Notes: generated from the sequence alone by a model not told the origin. A DNA stretch of 64,000 nucleotides from Ferribacterium limneticum (GCF_020510625.1 NZ_CP075191.1:2850001-2914000); one strand, 5' to 3'. Positions 26,539-35,340 are shown, counted from the first letter of the stretch. Made by a program: numbers and translations.

Positions 26539-27106
26539 GGTCTTTTCCGATCAGGGGCAGGATGGGTTGGGCAAGGACACGATTGATGAAGGAGTCCGGC
26601 TCGGCAAGTCGTTTTGAATATTCGGATGGCGTGTAGCAGTTGGGGTTGATCTTCCGCCCAAGTTGGGTTTCCAGCGGCAATAACAGGCTCAGGATTTCGT
26701 TGAGGGAGAGGTTTTCTCCAACCAGCATCAGGTCGATATCGCTTTGGGCGGTGTCGGTTTGTTTGGCGACGGAGCCGTAGATGAACGCACTATCCAGCCG
26801 GGCGGCTATGGGCTGCAAGGCTTCGCGCAGCAAAGGGGCGGCGCCGAGCGTTTTGCGCGTCAGCGCGACCAGTTCTGCGTAAACAGGGCTTTGCGGATTG
26901 GCTTGAAAACGCCGAAGGTTGCCGACACGTTCCGAAAGAATCAGGCCTGCATCGACCAATCGGTTCAATTCCCGTTGTAGCGATGCGCTGCCCAACTCTG
27001 TCAGGCGACGCAATTCGCTCAGGTGATAGCTCCGGTCAGGCTGACCGAACAACCAGCGGAACAGGCTGGCCTGGCTATCGGAGAATAGTGCGGAGGCAAT
27101 CGACAT
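26516..27106 (-). CDS. Winged-helix/MNT nucleotidyltransferase fusion
   Basis: 196 aa. Residues 1-85 form an ArsR-like winged helix (YHLSELRRLTELGSASLQREL). Residues 100-190 are a minimal nucleotidyltransferase with FIYGSVAKQ and SDIDLMLVG, the GSx9DxD signature. Such proteins AMPylate a HEPN partner toxin and act as antitoxins in HEPN/MNT pairs. The HEPN gene follows with a 23-base overlap. The fused DNA-binding domain would let it autoregulate the pair; this is inferred. Confidence 0.87.
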   Translation of the reverse strand: MSIASALFSDSQASLFRWLFGQPDRSYHLSELRRLTELGSASLQRELNRLVDAGLILSERVGNLRRFQANPQSPVYAELVALTRKTLGAAPLLREALQPIAARLDSAFIYGSVAKQTDTAQSDIDLMLVGENLSLNEILSLLLPLETQLGRKINPNCYTPSEYSKRLAEPDSFINRVLAQPILPLIGKDLEPASAG

Positions 27107-27217
27107 GGCTAAATATTAGCACGATCATGCCAATATTTGGATCGAGCTTGCTAACAGCCGGTTTCCAGCCAGCAGTTATTCTCCCCGCCGATCCCGGATG
27201 TTTCGATTCGCAAACGC

Positions 27218-27448
27218 CTATCGCAGGCGCCCGTTGAGCTCGTCGATCACCGCCGACCAGTCGGCGTCTTCGATGATTTCCTCCTTGAGAAAATCCCTTT
27301 GCGCCGAGGTCCAGAAGGGCGCCCGGTAGAGGGCTATATCGTTTTCCAGCGGGCGATGGGCGGCGATGAAGTTTTCGACGGCGGCCTCTTCGCTGGGCAA
27401 GCCGAGTTGGGCAAACAGGTTGTTCATGGTGTGCAGTTGGGCTTGCAT
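27218..27448 (-). CDS. DUF2789 family protein
   Basis: 76 aa from an ATG with AGGAG ten bases upstream. The pattern MNNLFAQLGLPS.....IENFIAAHRPL..DIAL..APFWTSAQRDFLKEEIIEDADWSAVIDELN matches DUF2789 (small helical proteins of unknown function in proteobacteria). Single gene downstream of a glutathione peroxidase. Confidence 0.82.
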   Translation of the reverse strand: MQAQLHTMNNLFAQLGLPSEEAAVENFIAAHRPLENDIALYRAPFWTSAQRDFLKEEIIEDADWSAVIDELNGRLR

Positions 27449-27555
27449 GGCGGACTCCTTTTTCGCAACGGCTGACTATTCGACGGATACGGGCGGCTGC
27501 AGTTCCGTTGCGAGGAAGCGATGGCGCTCGGCTTCCATCGCTCCCCCGGCAAGCC

Positions 27556-28038
27556 TTACAACTGGGCTTCGACCGCCTCCACCAGTTCATCCGGCCGGGT
27601 GGCCGGGGCATAGCGGTGAACAACCTTGCCTTCGCGGTCGATCAGGAATTTGGTGAAATTCCATTTGATGGCCTCGGTGCCGAGGATGCCGGCTGCTTCG
27701 TGCTTGAGCCAGGTGTAGAGCGGATGGGCGTTGTCGCCGTTGACGTCGATCTTGGCGAAGAGCGGGAAGCTGACGTCAAAACGCGTCTGGCAGAACTGGC
27801 CGATGGCTGCGGCGTCGCCGGGTTCCTGCCCGCCGAACTGGTTGCAGGGGAAACCAAGGACGACGAAGCCCCGGTCCTTGTACATCCGATAGAGTTCTTC
27901 GAGGCCGGTGTATTGCGGGGTGAAGCCGCATTCGCTGGCGGTGTTGACGATCAGCAGCACCTTGCCGCGATAGGCGTCGAAATTCTGGAGGTCACCATTC
28001 AGACGTTGGGCGTTGAAGTCGTAGAGGGTTTGGCTCAT
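27556..28038 (-). CDS. Glutathione peroxidase family protein
   Basis: 160 aa from ATG 28038; an upstream TTG would add eight residues. Reduces hydroperoxides with a thiol donor (thioredoxin or glutathione). Motifs: NTASECGFTPQ with peroxidatic Cys near residue 35, GFPCNQFGGQEPG with a second Cys and the catalytic Gln, and IKWNFTKFLID with the catalytic Trp. All tetrad residues (Cys, Gln, Trp, Asn) are present. The Cys pattern (Cys35 and Cys64) fits the thioredoxin-dependent class. No signal peptide. Confidence 0.93.
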   Translation of the reverse strand: MSQTLYDFNAQRLNGDLQNFDAYRGKVLLIVNTASECGFTPQYTGLEELYRMYKDRGFVVLGFPCNQFGGQEPGDAAAIGQFCQTRFDVSFPLFAKIDVNGDNAHPLYTWLKHEAAGILGTEAIKWNFTKFLIDREGKVVHRYAPATRPDELVEAVEAQL

Positions 28039-28318
28039 TTTGATTTGATCGTTCCGGTTCAAGTCGTTGCGTTCAAGGGCGGGTTCAAGACTATGAGTAG
28101 CGATGTCGACATTGGTTCGACGATTCGTTGCATCCCTTGGTCAGGCTTGCCATCGCGGCCTGTCGCAAAACCGGCATTTGCGTCTGCCGGAAAAACTTTG
28201 GTTTGTTAAATCAATAACGTTGCCCATGGCTGAATTTGCACGCCGGCTGTCCGCCTGAACAGTGGCCGCCATGCAAGAGCTGGCCTACGATGCCGTTTTG
28301 CCAAAAAAAGGAAACAGC

Positions 28319-28783
28319 ATGCAGGCATTTCAGGATTACTACCCCGAGAACCTGGCCCATTGCTACGGTTGCGGCCGCAACAACGAGCACGGGCATCAGA
28401 TCAAGACTTTCTGGGAGGGCGACGAAACCGTCACCCACTTCCAGCCCCGTCCCGAGCACACGGCGATTCCCGGCTTTGTCTATGGCGGCCTGCTCGCTTC
28501 GCTGATCGACTGCCATGGCACGGGCACGGCCGCCGCCGCGATGTACAAGGCGGAGAACCGCAGCATGGACAGCCTGCCGGCCTTTCGCTTCGTCACCGGT
28601 TCGCTGCAGGTCAGTTACCTCAAGCCGACGCCACTCGGGCCAGTACTCGAAATTCGCGGCAAGGTGAAGGAGATCAAGGGGCGCAAGGTCGTGGTCGAAG
28701 CCACGGTATACGCCGACGGCGTGGCCACGGCACGTGGCGAGGTGGTCGCCCTGCAAATGCCTGACACCTTTGTGGCGAACTGA
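28319..28783 (+). CDS. PaaI-like hotdog thioesterase
   Basis: 154 aa from ATG 28319 (AGGAAA before it); the upstream extension in frame lacks support. Hotdog-fold thioesterase superfamily: the central helix motif GFVYGGLLASLIDCHGTG and strands LQVSYLKPTPLGPVLEIRG and VVVEATVYADGVATARGEVV are typical. A short N-terminal segment HCYGCGRNNEHG has two cysteines and could bind metal. Substrate unknown. Divergent from the glutathione peroxidase gene. Confidence 0.87.
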   Translation: MQAFQDYYPENLAHCYGCGRNNEHGHQIKTFWEGDETVTHFQPRPEHTAIPGFVYGGLLASLIDCHGTGTAAAAMYKAENRSMDSLPAFRFVTGSLQVSYLKPTPLGPVLEIRGKVKEIKGRKVVVEATVYADGVATARGEVVALQMPDTFVAN

Positions 28784-28841
28784 TCTCGGGCGGTTTTCGC
28801 GCGGCGTTGGTTGATCCGCCAGCAAACCCTCCCCAGCCCTC

Positions 28842-28989
28842 AATACCGTTCTGTTCAGCGCCATTCGCGGCCTCGACACACCCGGGACTCCGCTTCTCGG
28901 CGGGCGAAGCGGGAATCCGGTACGTTGAAATCCCTGGGTTCCCGCCTACGCGGGAACGACGAATTCGAAGGGTTTTAACCCTCTTTCAG
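28842..28989. repeat. Decayed MITE-like element, copy C
   Basis: The left side has AATACCGTTCTGTTCAG, close to the outer arm of copy B. The right side (28939-28979) carries GTTCCCGCCTACGCGGGAAC followed by GACGAATTCGAAGGGTTTT, the mirrored inner arm of copy A. The rest is degraded and the right outer arm is reduced to TTTCAG. It fills most of the gap between the thioesterase and the MFS gene. Confidence 0.6.
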
Positions 28990-29088
28990 CCGCGCTTTCC
29001 TTGAATTATTCGGCGCCACGCGGTCGAAGCTATCAACTGCCGCCCCGGGCAGCGTATCCTTGCTGCCCACGCCGTATTTCCCGCCCCC

Positions 29089-30300
29089 ATGACCACCGCG
29101 CTTTCTCCCCGTGCCGAACGCTTCTTCCTGCTGACGCTGGCGGGCATCCAGTTCAGCCATGTGCTGGATTTCATGATCATGATGCCGCTCGGGCCGATCC
29201 TGATGGCGGCCTTCGGCATCGGCACGCACGAGTTCGGTCTGCTGGTGGCGTCCTACAGTTTCAGCGCGGCGCTCTCCGGGATACTGGCGGCGACTTTCGT
29301 CGACCTGTTCGAGCGCAAGCGGCTGCTGCTGGTCAGCTTCACCCTGTTTGCACTGGCGACGCTGGCTTGCGGCCTGGCGCCGAGTTATTCGATGCTGATG
29401 CTGGCCCGCGGTCTGGCCGGGGTTTTCGGCGGCATCATGGGCGCACTGGTGCATACGATGATCGGCGATGCCATTCCCTTTTCCCGGCGGGCCAAGGCGA
29501 GCGGCATTGTTTCAAGCGCCTTTTCGGTGTCGACCATTGCCGGCGTGCCTTTGTCGCTGTGGCTAGCCAACCATCTCGGCTGGCGGGCGCCGTTCGTGAT
29601 GATCGCTGCGCTGAGCGTGGTCTTTCTCGTGGTCGGCCTGCGCTTCCTGCCGGAGTTGCGGCATCACCTGAGCGAGGAAAAGCGTGCCCACCTGTTCTCG
29701 GCCACCTTCAGCGTGCTGGGCGACAGCAACCACCTGCGCGCCCTGCTGTTTTCGGCGCTGATCATTTTTTCCGGCTTTACGGTCATTCCGTACATCACCG
29801 TCTATGCGGTCAACAACGTTGGCATCGCCCAGCAGGACATTCCCATCGTCTATCTGATCGGCGGGTTTGCCACCTTCATCAGCGCCCGGCTGATCGGGCA
29901 TTGGGCCGACAAGCACGGCAAGGTCGAGGTTTACCGCAAGGTGGCGCTGCTGGCCATTCTCCCCTTGCTGGCAGTGACCCACGCCGGGGTGCTGCCGCTA
30001 TGGATCTGGCTGATCTGCACGACGAGCTTTTTCGTGCTGACTTCGGGGCGGATGATCCCGGTCATGGCGATCATCTCTTCGGCCGCCCAGCCCAAGCTGC
30101 GCGGTACTTTCATGTCGTTGAACGGCACCGTGCAATCGCTGGCCATGGGCCTGGCCACCACGCTGGCCGGTTTTGTGACCTCGCTCGATGCCAGCGGCCG
30201 GATCGTCGGCTACCCACTGGTCGGCTATGTCGCCGTCGCGGCGAATCTGCTGGCGATCTGGTTTGTCTCGCGCATCGTGATGCATGGACGGAATACGTAG
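29089..30300 (+). CDS. MFS transporter, DHA1-type
   Basis: 403 aa, twelve hydrophobic segments. Seen: ILMAAFGIGTHEFGLLVASYSF in the first loop, the MFS motif A region VDLFERKRLLL, motif C-like GVFGGIMGALVHTMIG, and SGRMIPVMAII in the second half. This resembles the AraJ/drug-proton antiporter group. Likely an exporter of small molecules; substrate unknown. A weak hairpin (ACTCTCG ... CGAGAGT at 30303-30336) follows the stop. Confidence 0.9.
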   Translation: MTTALSPRAERFFLLTLAGIQFSHVLDFMIMMPLGPILMAAFGIGTHEFGLLVASYSFSAALSGILAATFVDLFERKRLLLVSFTLFALATLACGLAPSYSMLMLARGLAGVFGGIMGALVHTMIGDAIPFSRRAKASGIVSSAFSVSTIAGVPLSLWLANHLGWRAPFVMIAALSVVFLVVGLRFLPELRHHLSEEKRAHLFSATFSVLGDSNHLRALLFSALIIFSGFTVIPYITVYAVNNVGIAQQDIPIVYLIGGFATFISARLIGHWADKHGKVEVYRKVALLAILPLLAVTHAGVLPLWIWLICTTSFFVLTSGRMIPVMAIISSAAQPKLRGTFMSLNGTVQSLAMGLATTLAGFVTSLDASGRIVGYPLVGYVAVAANLLAIWFVSRIVMHGRNT

Positions 30301-30362
30301 GCACTCTCGAACACAGACTTCTGCCTTCGCGAGAGTCCGTGCTTGATTACCGTGTCAACAAT

Positions 30363-30382
30363 ACTGTATAAACCACTGTATA
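30363..30382 (+). promoter_or_regulatory. Direct repeat ACTGTATA upstream of the SRAP gene
   Basis: ACTGTATA occurs at 30363-30370 and 30375-30382, 12 bases apart, 23 bases before the gene start. The first copy forms TACTGTATAAA, one half of a LexA-type SOS box, but the second half is not inverted, so a LexA site is doubtful. Confidence 0.35.
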
Positions 30383-30404
30383 TCGTATCACCGGAGATGC
30401 CGCC

Positions 30405-31049
30405 ATGTGCGGAAGCTACGAACTCAGGGCCAAGGCCAGGGAGCTGAACAGGCAGTTTCCGCCGCTTCATCTTGGCCCGCCCGAAATGCCCCATGGCGTA
30501 GAAATGCGGCCGGCCGAGCCGGTGCTGATGATCACTGCCAACGGCGCCAGCTATCGGGGCAGCCAGGCCCGCTGGGGGCTGGTCGGGAGCTTTCTCGACC
30601 GGGAACCACGCACCCCGCCAATTACCTTGCCTGGTGAAGGCCTGGTGACCAAACCCTTCTACAGCAAGATCCTGAAGAGAAACCGCTGCCTGATTCCGGC
30701 GACTGCCTTTTTTGAATGGCAGTCGCCTGCCAAGCGCAGACAGAAGCTGCGCATCAGCCACGCCAGGGGGAAAGTCCTGATGTTCGCCGGCATTTTTGAC
30801 CACCATCCACTGGCCGGAACGACCTGCGCCATCCTGACTACCGCCGCCGATGCAACGCTCAACGACATTCATGACCGCATGCCGCTAATCCTCGATCGTG
30901 AGCAAGGCATGTTCTGGCTGGGCGAGCATGCCGAATTTCCGGACGAAGCCTTCGAGGTGCTTCTGCAAAGCGCCTCACCACAGCCGCTGGTGATCGAAGC
31001 GGTCATCGAAGAAGCGCCTTCGCCGCAGTTGTCGCTCGCCTTCGCTTAA
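30405..31049 (+). CDS. SRAP (YedK/HMCES-like) protein
   Basis: 214 aa. SOS response-associated peptidase family; the catalytic Cys2 (MCGSYE) forms a covalent bond with abasic sites in single-stranded DNA and so protects them during replication. Seen: the SRAP pattern ARWGLVGSF, FYSKILKRNRCLIPATAFFEW and HDRMPLILD with the conserved His. GGAG precedes the ATG. Slightly shorter than typical YedK proteins (about 220 aa). Monocistronic by context. Confidence 0.92.
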   Translation: MCGSYELRAKARELNRQFPPLHLGPPEMPHGVEMRPAEPVLMITANGASYRGSQARWGLVGSFLDREPRTPPITLPGEGLVTKPFYSKILKRNRCLIPATAFFEWQSPAKRRQKLRISHARGKVLMFAGIFDHHPLAGTTCAILTTAADATLNDIHDRMPLILDREQGMFWLGEHAEFPDEAFEVLLQSASPQPLVIEAVIEEAPSPQLSLAFA

Positions 31050-31101
31050 ACTGCGAACTGGCTACCGGGCGGACTGCGCTCATTTCAAAGAAGGTAAAGA
31101 C

Positions 31102-31512
31102 ATGTTCGACAATCTGGCGGGGTTTTTCATCCAGTGGGGCATCACGGCCCTATGCCTGTGGGTGGCCAGCCTGGTATTCAAGGGCATCCGTTTTTCCAGC
31201 ACATCGTCGCTGATCGTCTCTGCCCTGCTCCTCGGCTTTGCCAATGCCGTCCTCCGGCCGCTGGTGGTCTTCCTGACCCTGCCCATCACGCTGATTACGC
31301 TCGGTTTCTTCCTGCTGGTGATCAACGCGCTGATGCTCTTGCTGGTCGCCAAAGTCGTCAACGGCTTCACGATTTCCGGTTTCTGGACGGCCTTTTTCGC
31401 CAGCATGTTCATCTCGATCCTGAGCATGGCGCTGGGCACGCTGGCGCCGAATGCCGAAATGACGATCTACCGGCTGCCCGAGCATCGCTCGGCGCAGACC
31501 ATCTCGATGTGA
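31102..31512 (+). CDS. Phage holin family IV-like membrane protein (YvlD-like)
   Basis: 136 aa with four hydrophobic segments: ITALCLWVASLVF, IVSALLLGFANAVLRPLVV, ITLGFFLLVINALMLLLVA, FFASMFISILSMALG. The NAVLRPLVVFLTLPITLITLGFFLLVINA stretch is the hallmark of the holin superfamily IV/YvlD family. These are chromosomal membrane proteins with no phage context here. Its stop overlaps a GTG that could start nudC. Confidence 0.82.
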   Translation: MFDNLAGFFIQWGITALCLWVASLVFKGIRFSSTSSLIVSALLLGFANAVLRPLVVFLTLPITLITLGFFLLVINALMLLLVAKVVNGFTISGFWTAFFASMFISILSMALGTLAPNAEMTIYRLPEHRSAQTISM

Positions 31513-31523
31513 GCCGCCGCAAG

Positions 31524-32303
31524 ATGACTCAAACCGCTTACTGGATTCTGCGATACGAACATCGCCTGCTGACGATCACCGGAAATGGGGCAGAGTCGAT
31601 TTTTCCGTCCGGCCTGGCCGCCGACTTTGGCCATCCGGCCAACGCACTGCCCATCGGCGAATTGCATGGCCGCCCCTGCTACGCCGCCGATGTCGCGCAA
31701 TTGCCGGAAATCCCCGGCAGCGAACCAACGCCCCTGCGCGCCATCTTCCAGCTTGCCGGGAGCGAAACCTTTGCCCTGGCCGGCCGCGCCACGCAGTTGC
31801 TGGATTGGCAGAACAACCATCGTTTCTGCGGCAAGTGCGGTAGCGCAACCGTCATGAAAACCGGCGAACTGGCCATGCATTGCCCGGCTTGCGGGCTGCT
31901 GGCCTATCCGCGGATTTCACCGGCGGTGATGGTGCTGGTCCGCGATGGCGACAAGCTGCTGCTCGGCCGTAGCCCGCACTTCAAGCCGGGCGTCTACAGC
32001 GCCCTGGCCGGTTTTGTCGAACCCGGCGAAACGCTGGAGGAATGCGCTGCCCGCGAGGTTCGCGAAGAAGTCGGCATAGCAATCACCAACCTCCGCTACT
32101 TCCACAGCCAGCCCTGGCCTTTCCCCAACTCCTTGATGGTCGCCTTCTTCGCCGACTATGCTGGCGGCACGATCACACCCGACCCGAAGGAAATCGAGGC
32201 CGCCGACTGGTTCCCGCTCGACGCGCTCCCTATCCTGCCGGAGCCGATCAGCATTTCGCGCCGGCTGATCGATGCAGCCTGCCAACAAGCCGATAAATCT
32301 TAA
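31524..32303 (+). CDS. nudC: NAD+ diphosphatase / deNADding enzyme NudC
   Basis: 259 aa from ATG 31524; an in-frame GTG at 31509 overlapping the previous stop is an alternative start. Nudix hydrolase that cleaves NADH and removes NAD caps from RNA. Seen: a zinc ribbon (CGKCGSATVMKTGELAMHCPACG, four Cys, near residue 105-125), the Nudix box GFVEPGETLEECAAREVREE and the NudC-specific SQPWPFPNSLM downstream. All are intact. Co-transcribed with the neighbours by close spacing. Confidence 0.94.
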   Translation: MTQTAYWILRYEHRLLTITGNGAESIFPSGLAADFGHPANALPIGELHGRPCYAADVAQLPEIPGSEPTPLRAIFQLAGSETFALAGRATQLLDWQNNHRFCGKCGSATVMKTGELAMHCPACGLLAYPRISPAVMVLVRDGDKLLLGRSPHFKPGVYSALAGFVEPGETLEECAAREVREEVGIAITNLRYFHSQPWPFPNSLMVAFFADYAGGTITPDPKEIEAADWFPLDALPILPEPISISRRLIDAACQQADKS

Positions 32304-32326
32304 AAAACCAACCAGAAAACAGCAAA

Positions 32327-33136
32327 ATGACCCGACGCAAAACCAAGCTTCACCGCCACCCCACCACTCGTCCAGCCGCACGCGCCAACCTGCTTTTCGT
32401 TCATGGCGGCTACGTGGATTCGAGCTGTTGGCAACATAACTTCATCCCGTTTTTCCAAGGCCATGGCTACAACTGCTACGCCGTAGACCTGGCCGGCCAT
32501 GGTGCCAGCGATGGCGGCGAGCGCATTGACGACTTTGGCATCGACGATTACGCCGCCGATGTGGCGCATGCGATTGAGCAGATTGACGGGCCGGCTATCG
32601 TTATCGGTCACTCGATGGGCACGATGGTGCTGGAACGCTATCTCGAAAAAGGCGAAGCAATTGCTGCCGCCCTTCTTTCGCCCGTCCCACCGACCGGCAC
32701 GCTCCCCAGCGCAATCGGCCTGACGACGCGCTTTCCCGGCTTTCTGCAAGCCATCGAAAAAACGCTCAACGGCCAGATTTCCGACGAAATCGAAGAAGTC
32801 TTGACCCGTGCCTACTTCGCCAAGGACATGACCGTTCAGGAAGCCAGGCGCTTTATGGAGATTGTCGTCCCTGAGTCGCAGAAAGCGATTGCAGAAATGG
32901 CGACTGTCTTGATGCAGCGGCCAAAATCGCGCCAAAAACTGCCTGTTCTGGTCATGGGCGGTGAAGAGGATGCGGTGTTTTCAAGTTCCATGCTCTATTT
33001 TTCAGCCGTGCCATGGCGGGCCGAAGTGCGGCGCCTGCCCAATCTCGGTCATGTCCTGATGCTTGATACGCAGTGGGAGTCAGCTGCCAATGCGCTGCTC
33101 GAATGGATGGACAAGCTGGTTCCGGCGAACGATTAA
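32327..33136 (+). CDS. Alpha/beta hydrolase
   Basis: 269 aa. Alpha/beta hydrolase fold: LLFVHGGYVDSSCWQHNF (oxyanion region) near 22, the nucleophile elbow IGHSMGTMVL with the catalytic Ser near 104, an Asp region PVLVMGGEEDAVF and LGHVLMLDTQWE with the catalytic His near 245. Probably a serine esterase or lipase-like enzyme; substrate unknown. A palindromic repeat follows directly after the stop. Confidence 0.88.
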   Translation: MTRRKTKLHRHPTTRPAARANLLFVHGGYVDSSCWQHNFIPFFQGHGYNCYAVDLAGHGASDGGERIDDFGIDDYAADVAHAIEQIDGPAIVIGHSMGTMVLERYLEKGEAIAAALLSPVPPTGTLPSAIGLTTRFPGFLQAIEKTLNGQISDEIEEVLTRAYFAKDMTVQEARRFMEIVVPESQKAIAEMATVLMQRPKSRQKLPVLVMGGEEDAVFSSSMLYFSAVPWRAEVRRLPNLGHVLMLDTQWESAANALLEWMDKLVPAND

Positions 33137-33250
33137 GTAGCTGCTGATTTATTCGAAAATGTCATTCCCGCGTAGGCGTGAATCCAGAAAAATCAACAAA
33201 TTGGATTCCTTCCCACGCGGGAATGACGAATATTTCAGCGTCTCCTTACG
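33137..33250. repeat. Palindromic repeat, second family (about 110 bp)
   Basis: A GC-rich core, GTCATTCCCGCG...ATTGGATTCC...CGCGGGAATGAC (33161-33227), lies between arms TAAGTAGCTGCTGATTTATTCG and CGAATATTTCAGCGTCTCCTTA (33227-33248), which are only imperfectly inverted. The right 31 bases (33218-33248) are an exact reverse complement of 13556-13586. The core sequence is shared with the MITE-like copies, but the outer arms differ. Confidence 0.7.
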
Positions 33251-33389
33251 TTATTCCACCGGGCATTTGATAACGCCTCTCAATTGCAAAAACTTGGCGT
33301 AGATCATCAAAAGCTGATGTGATCCGGCGTAAAGTAATGCTCGGCTCGGCACCGGCCGGGCATTCAGCAACGCCAGAAACCCATAGAAC

Positions 33390-35340
33390 GTGACTACCTC
33401 TACACCAGCCGCCAACGCCATCCTGCTCGTTGGCCACCCCAACGTCGGCAAATCGGTACTTTTTCATCGCCTGACCGGCGCCTACGTTAACGTTTCGAAC
33501 TACCCCGGCACCACGGTCGAAGTCACCCGGGCCAACACCCGTTTCGACCGCGAGGCGGTGCTGCTCGACACCCCCGGTGTGCTGGCCCTGCCGTCGCGCA
33601 GCGATGACGAGCGAGCCACCATGCGCGCCCTGCTCAACGAGTCGTCGCGTTGTCTGGTGCAGGTGGGCGATGCCAAGAACCTTCGCCGGACGCTGACCTT
33701 GACCAGCCCTGCTGGCCGAACTCGGCCTGCCCATGGTGCTGGCCCTGAACATGCACGACGAAGCCGCAGCCCGCGGCGTCATGGTCGATATTCCCGCACT
33801 CTCCGAAGAATTGGGCATCCCGGTGCTGGCCACCGTCGCCACTGGCGGCGAAGGCATCGGCGAGCTGACCAACAATCTGGGCCATGCCGGCCGGGCCGAA
33901 GCCCTGCTCCGCTACGACCCGGAAATTGAAGCCGACATCGGGCTGGTGGCCGAAGCCATTAGCCGCGATGCACCGCACCCTCTGCTGGCGGCGCGCGGGC
34001 TGGCCATTCTTTATCTGGGCGGCGACTCGGTCGTCGCCGACTGGCTGGCCGAGCACGCCGGCGAAAACCTGCCGAAACTCGAAGCGCTCCGCCAGTCTGC
34101 CGCCGAACGGGCCGAAGGCGACCTCCCGGCCCTGCTTGCCCGAGAACGCACCGAAGCCGCCGATACGCTGGCCGCCAGCGTCATCCAGCGCGCCGTCAAA
34201 AGTACGCCGCTGCTGTCGCAACGCATTGGGCAGTATGTCGTGCATCCGCTGTGGGGCATCCCCATCCTGCTTGGCGTGCTGTTCGCCGTCTATGAATTCG
34301 TTGGCGTCTTCGGCGCGACAACCCTCGTCGGCCTGATGGAAGAAGGCCTGTTCGAAGGCATCCTCAATCCAGCCTTCACCAATCTGGTCAACGCCGTCGT
34401 TACCGCGCCATGGCTCAGTGAACTGCTGGTCGGCCAGTACGGCCTGTGGACCATGGGCATGACTTACGCGCTGGCGCTGATCCTGCCCATCGTCACCACC
34501 TTTTTCTTTGCCTTCGGCGTGCTCGAAGATTCGGGCTACCTGCCGCGCCTGACGGTCATCGCCAACCGGCTGTTCGCCTTGATCGGCCTCAACGGCCGTG
34601 CGGTGTTGCCGATGGTCCTCGGCCTCGGCTGCGTGACGATGGCAACGCTGACGACGCGCATCCTGCATTCGCCGCGCGAACGGCTGATCACCATCTTCCT
34701 GCTGGCGCTGGCCATCCCCTGCTCGGCGCAACTGGGCGTCGTGCTCGGCATGTTGGGCGGGGTGTCCTTTACCGCCGTGCTGATCTGGGCGCTGGCCATG
34801 CTCGGCGTCCTGCTGCTCGCCGGTTTCCTTGCCGCCAAGCTGATCCCCGGCCGGCGCATTCCGCTGGTCACTGAAATGCCGCCGATGCGCCTGCCCATTC
34901 TCGGCAACGTGCTGAAAAAAACCGGTGGCCGGCTGAAGTGGTACCTGATCGAAGTCATCCCGCTCTTTTTGCTCGGCACCTTCATCATGTACGCGCTCGA
35001 CAAGTTTGGCGCCCTGCCGGCCATCATCGAAGCGGGTGAACCGCTGGTTTCCGGCTGGCTCGGCTTGCCGAAAGAAGCCTCGGCCGCCTTTGTCATGGGT
35101 TTCCTCCGCCGCGATTTCGGGGCCACCGGCCTGTTCGCAATGGCCGACCACCTGAGCCCGATCCAGGCGGTAGTCGGAATGATCACCATCACCCTGTTCA
35201 TCCCCTGCTTCGCCAGCCTGATGATGATGGTCAAGGAACAAGGCGCCAAGGTCGCCCTTGGTATGGTCGCCGTCATCGTCCCCTTCGCCTTCTTCATCGG
35301 CGGTCTGTTCAACCTCCTTCTCCGCGCCGTCTGGTCATGA
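33390..35340 (+). pseudogene. feoB: Ferrous iron transporter FeoB, frameshifted
   Basis: Two overlapping reading frames (33390 to about 33710, then to 35340) together give a complete FeoB of about 650 aa. N-terminal G domain: GHPNVGKS (G1), NYPGTTVEV, DTPG (G3) and LALNMHDEA (G4). A helical GDI-like part and a membrane domain with about eight helices follow (gates LPRLTV, LGLGCVT, IPCSAQLGVV). The frame is lost in a CCC run at 33708-33710: removing one C restores AGCCTGCTGGCC (SLLAEL). Either a sequencing error or a real inactivation. GTG start; feoA follows at an ATGA overlap. Confidence 0.9.

Noticed and set aside
28211..28879. 222-codon minus-strand ORF opposite the thioesterase
   Set aside because: Antisense to a recognised hotdog thioesterase, and its end falls in a repeat.
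31102..31512. Holin-like protein as a sign of a prophage
   Set aside because: The family is common in chromosomes and there is no other phage gene around.
16170..33250. Palindromic repeats considered as CRISPR
   Set aside because: They are widely separated single copies with inverted arms and no regularly spaced spacers; they are MITE/REP-like elements.
33251..33451. 66-codon minus-strand ORF before feoB
   Set aside because: Hydrophobic tail looked interesting, but it overlaps the feoB start, has no ribosome binding site and no relatives that I recognise.
33634..35241. 535-codon minus-strand ORF opposite feoB
   Set aside because: Antisense shadow, low-complexity Gln/Asp/Gly-rich product, no homology pattern.
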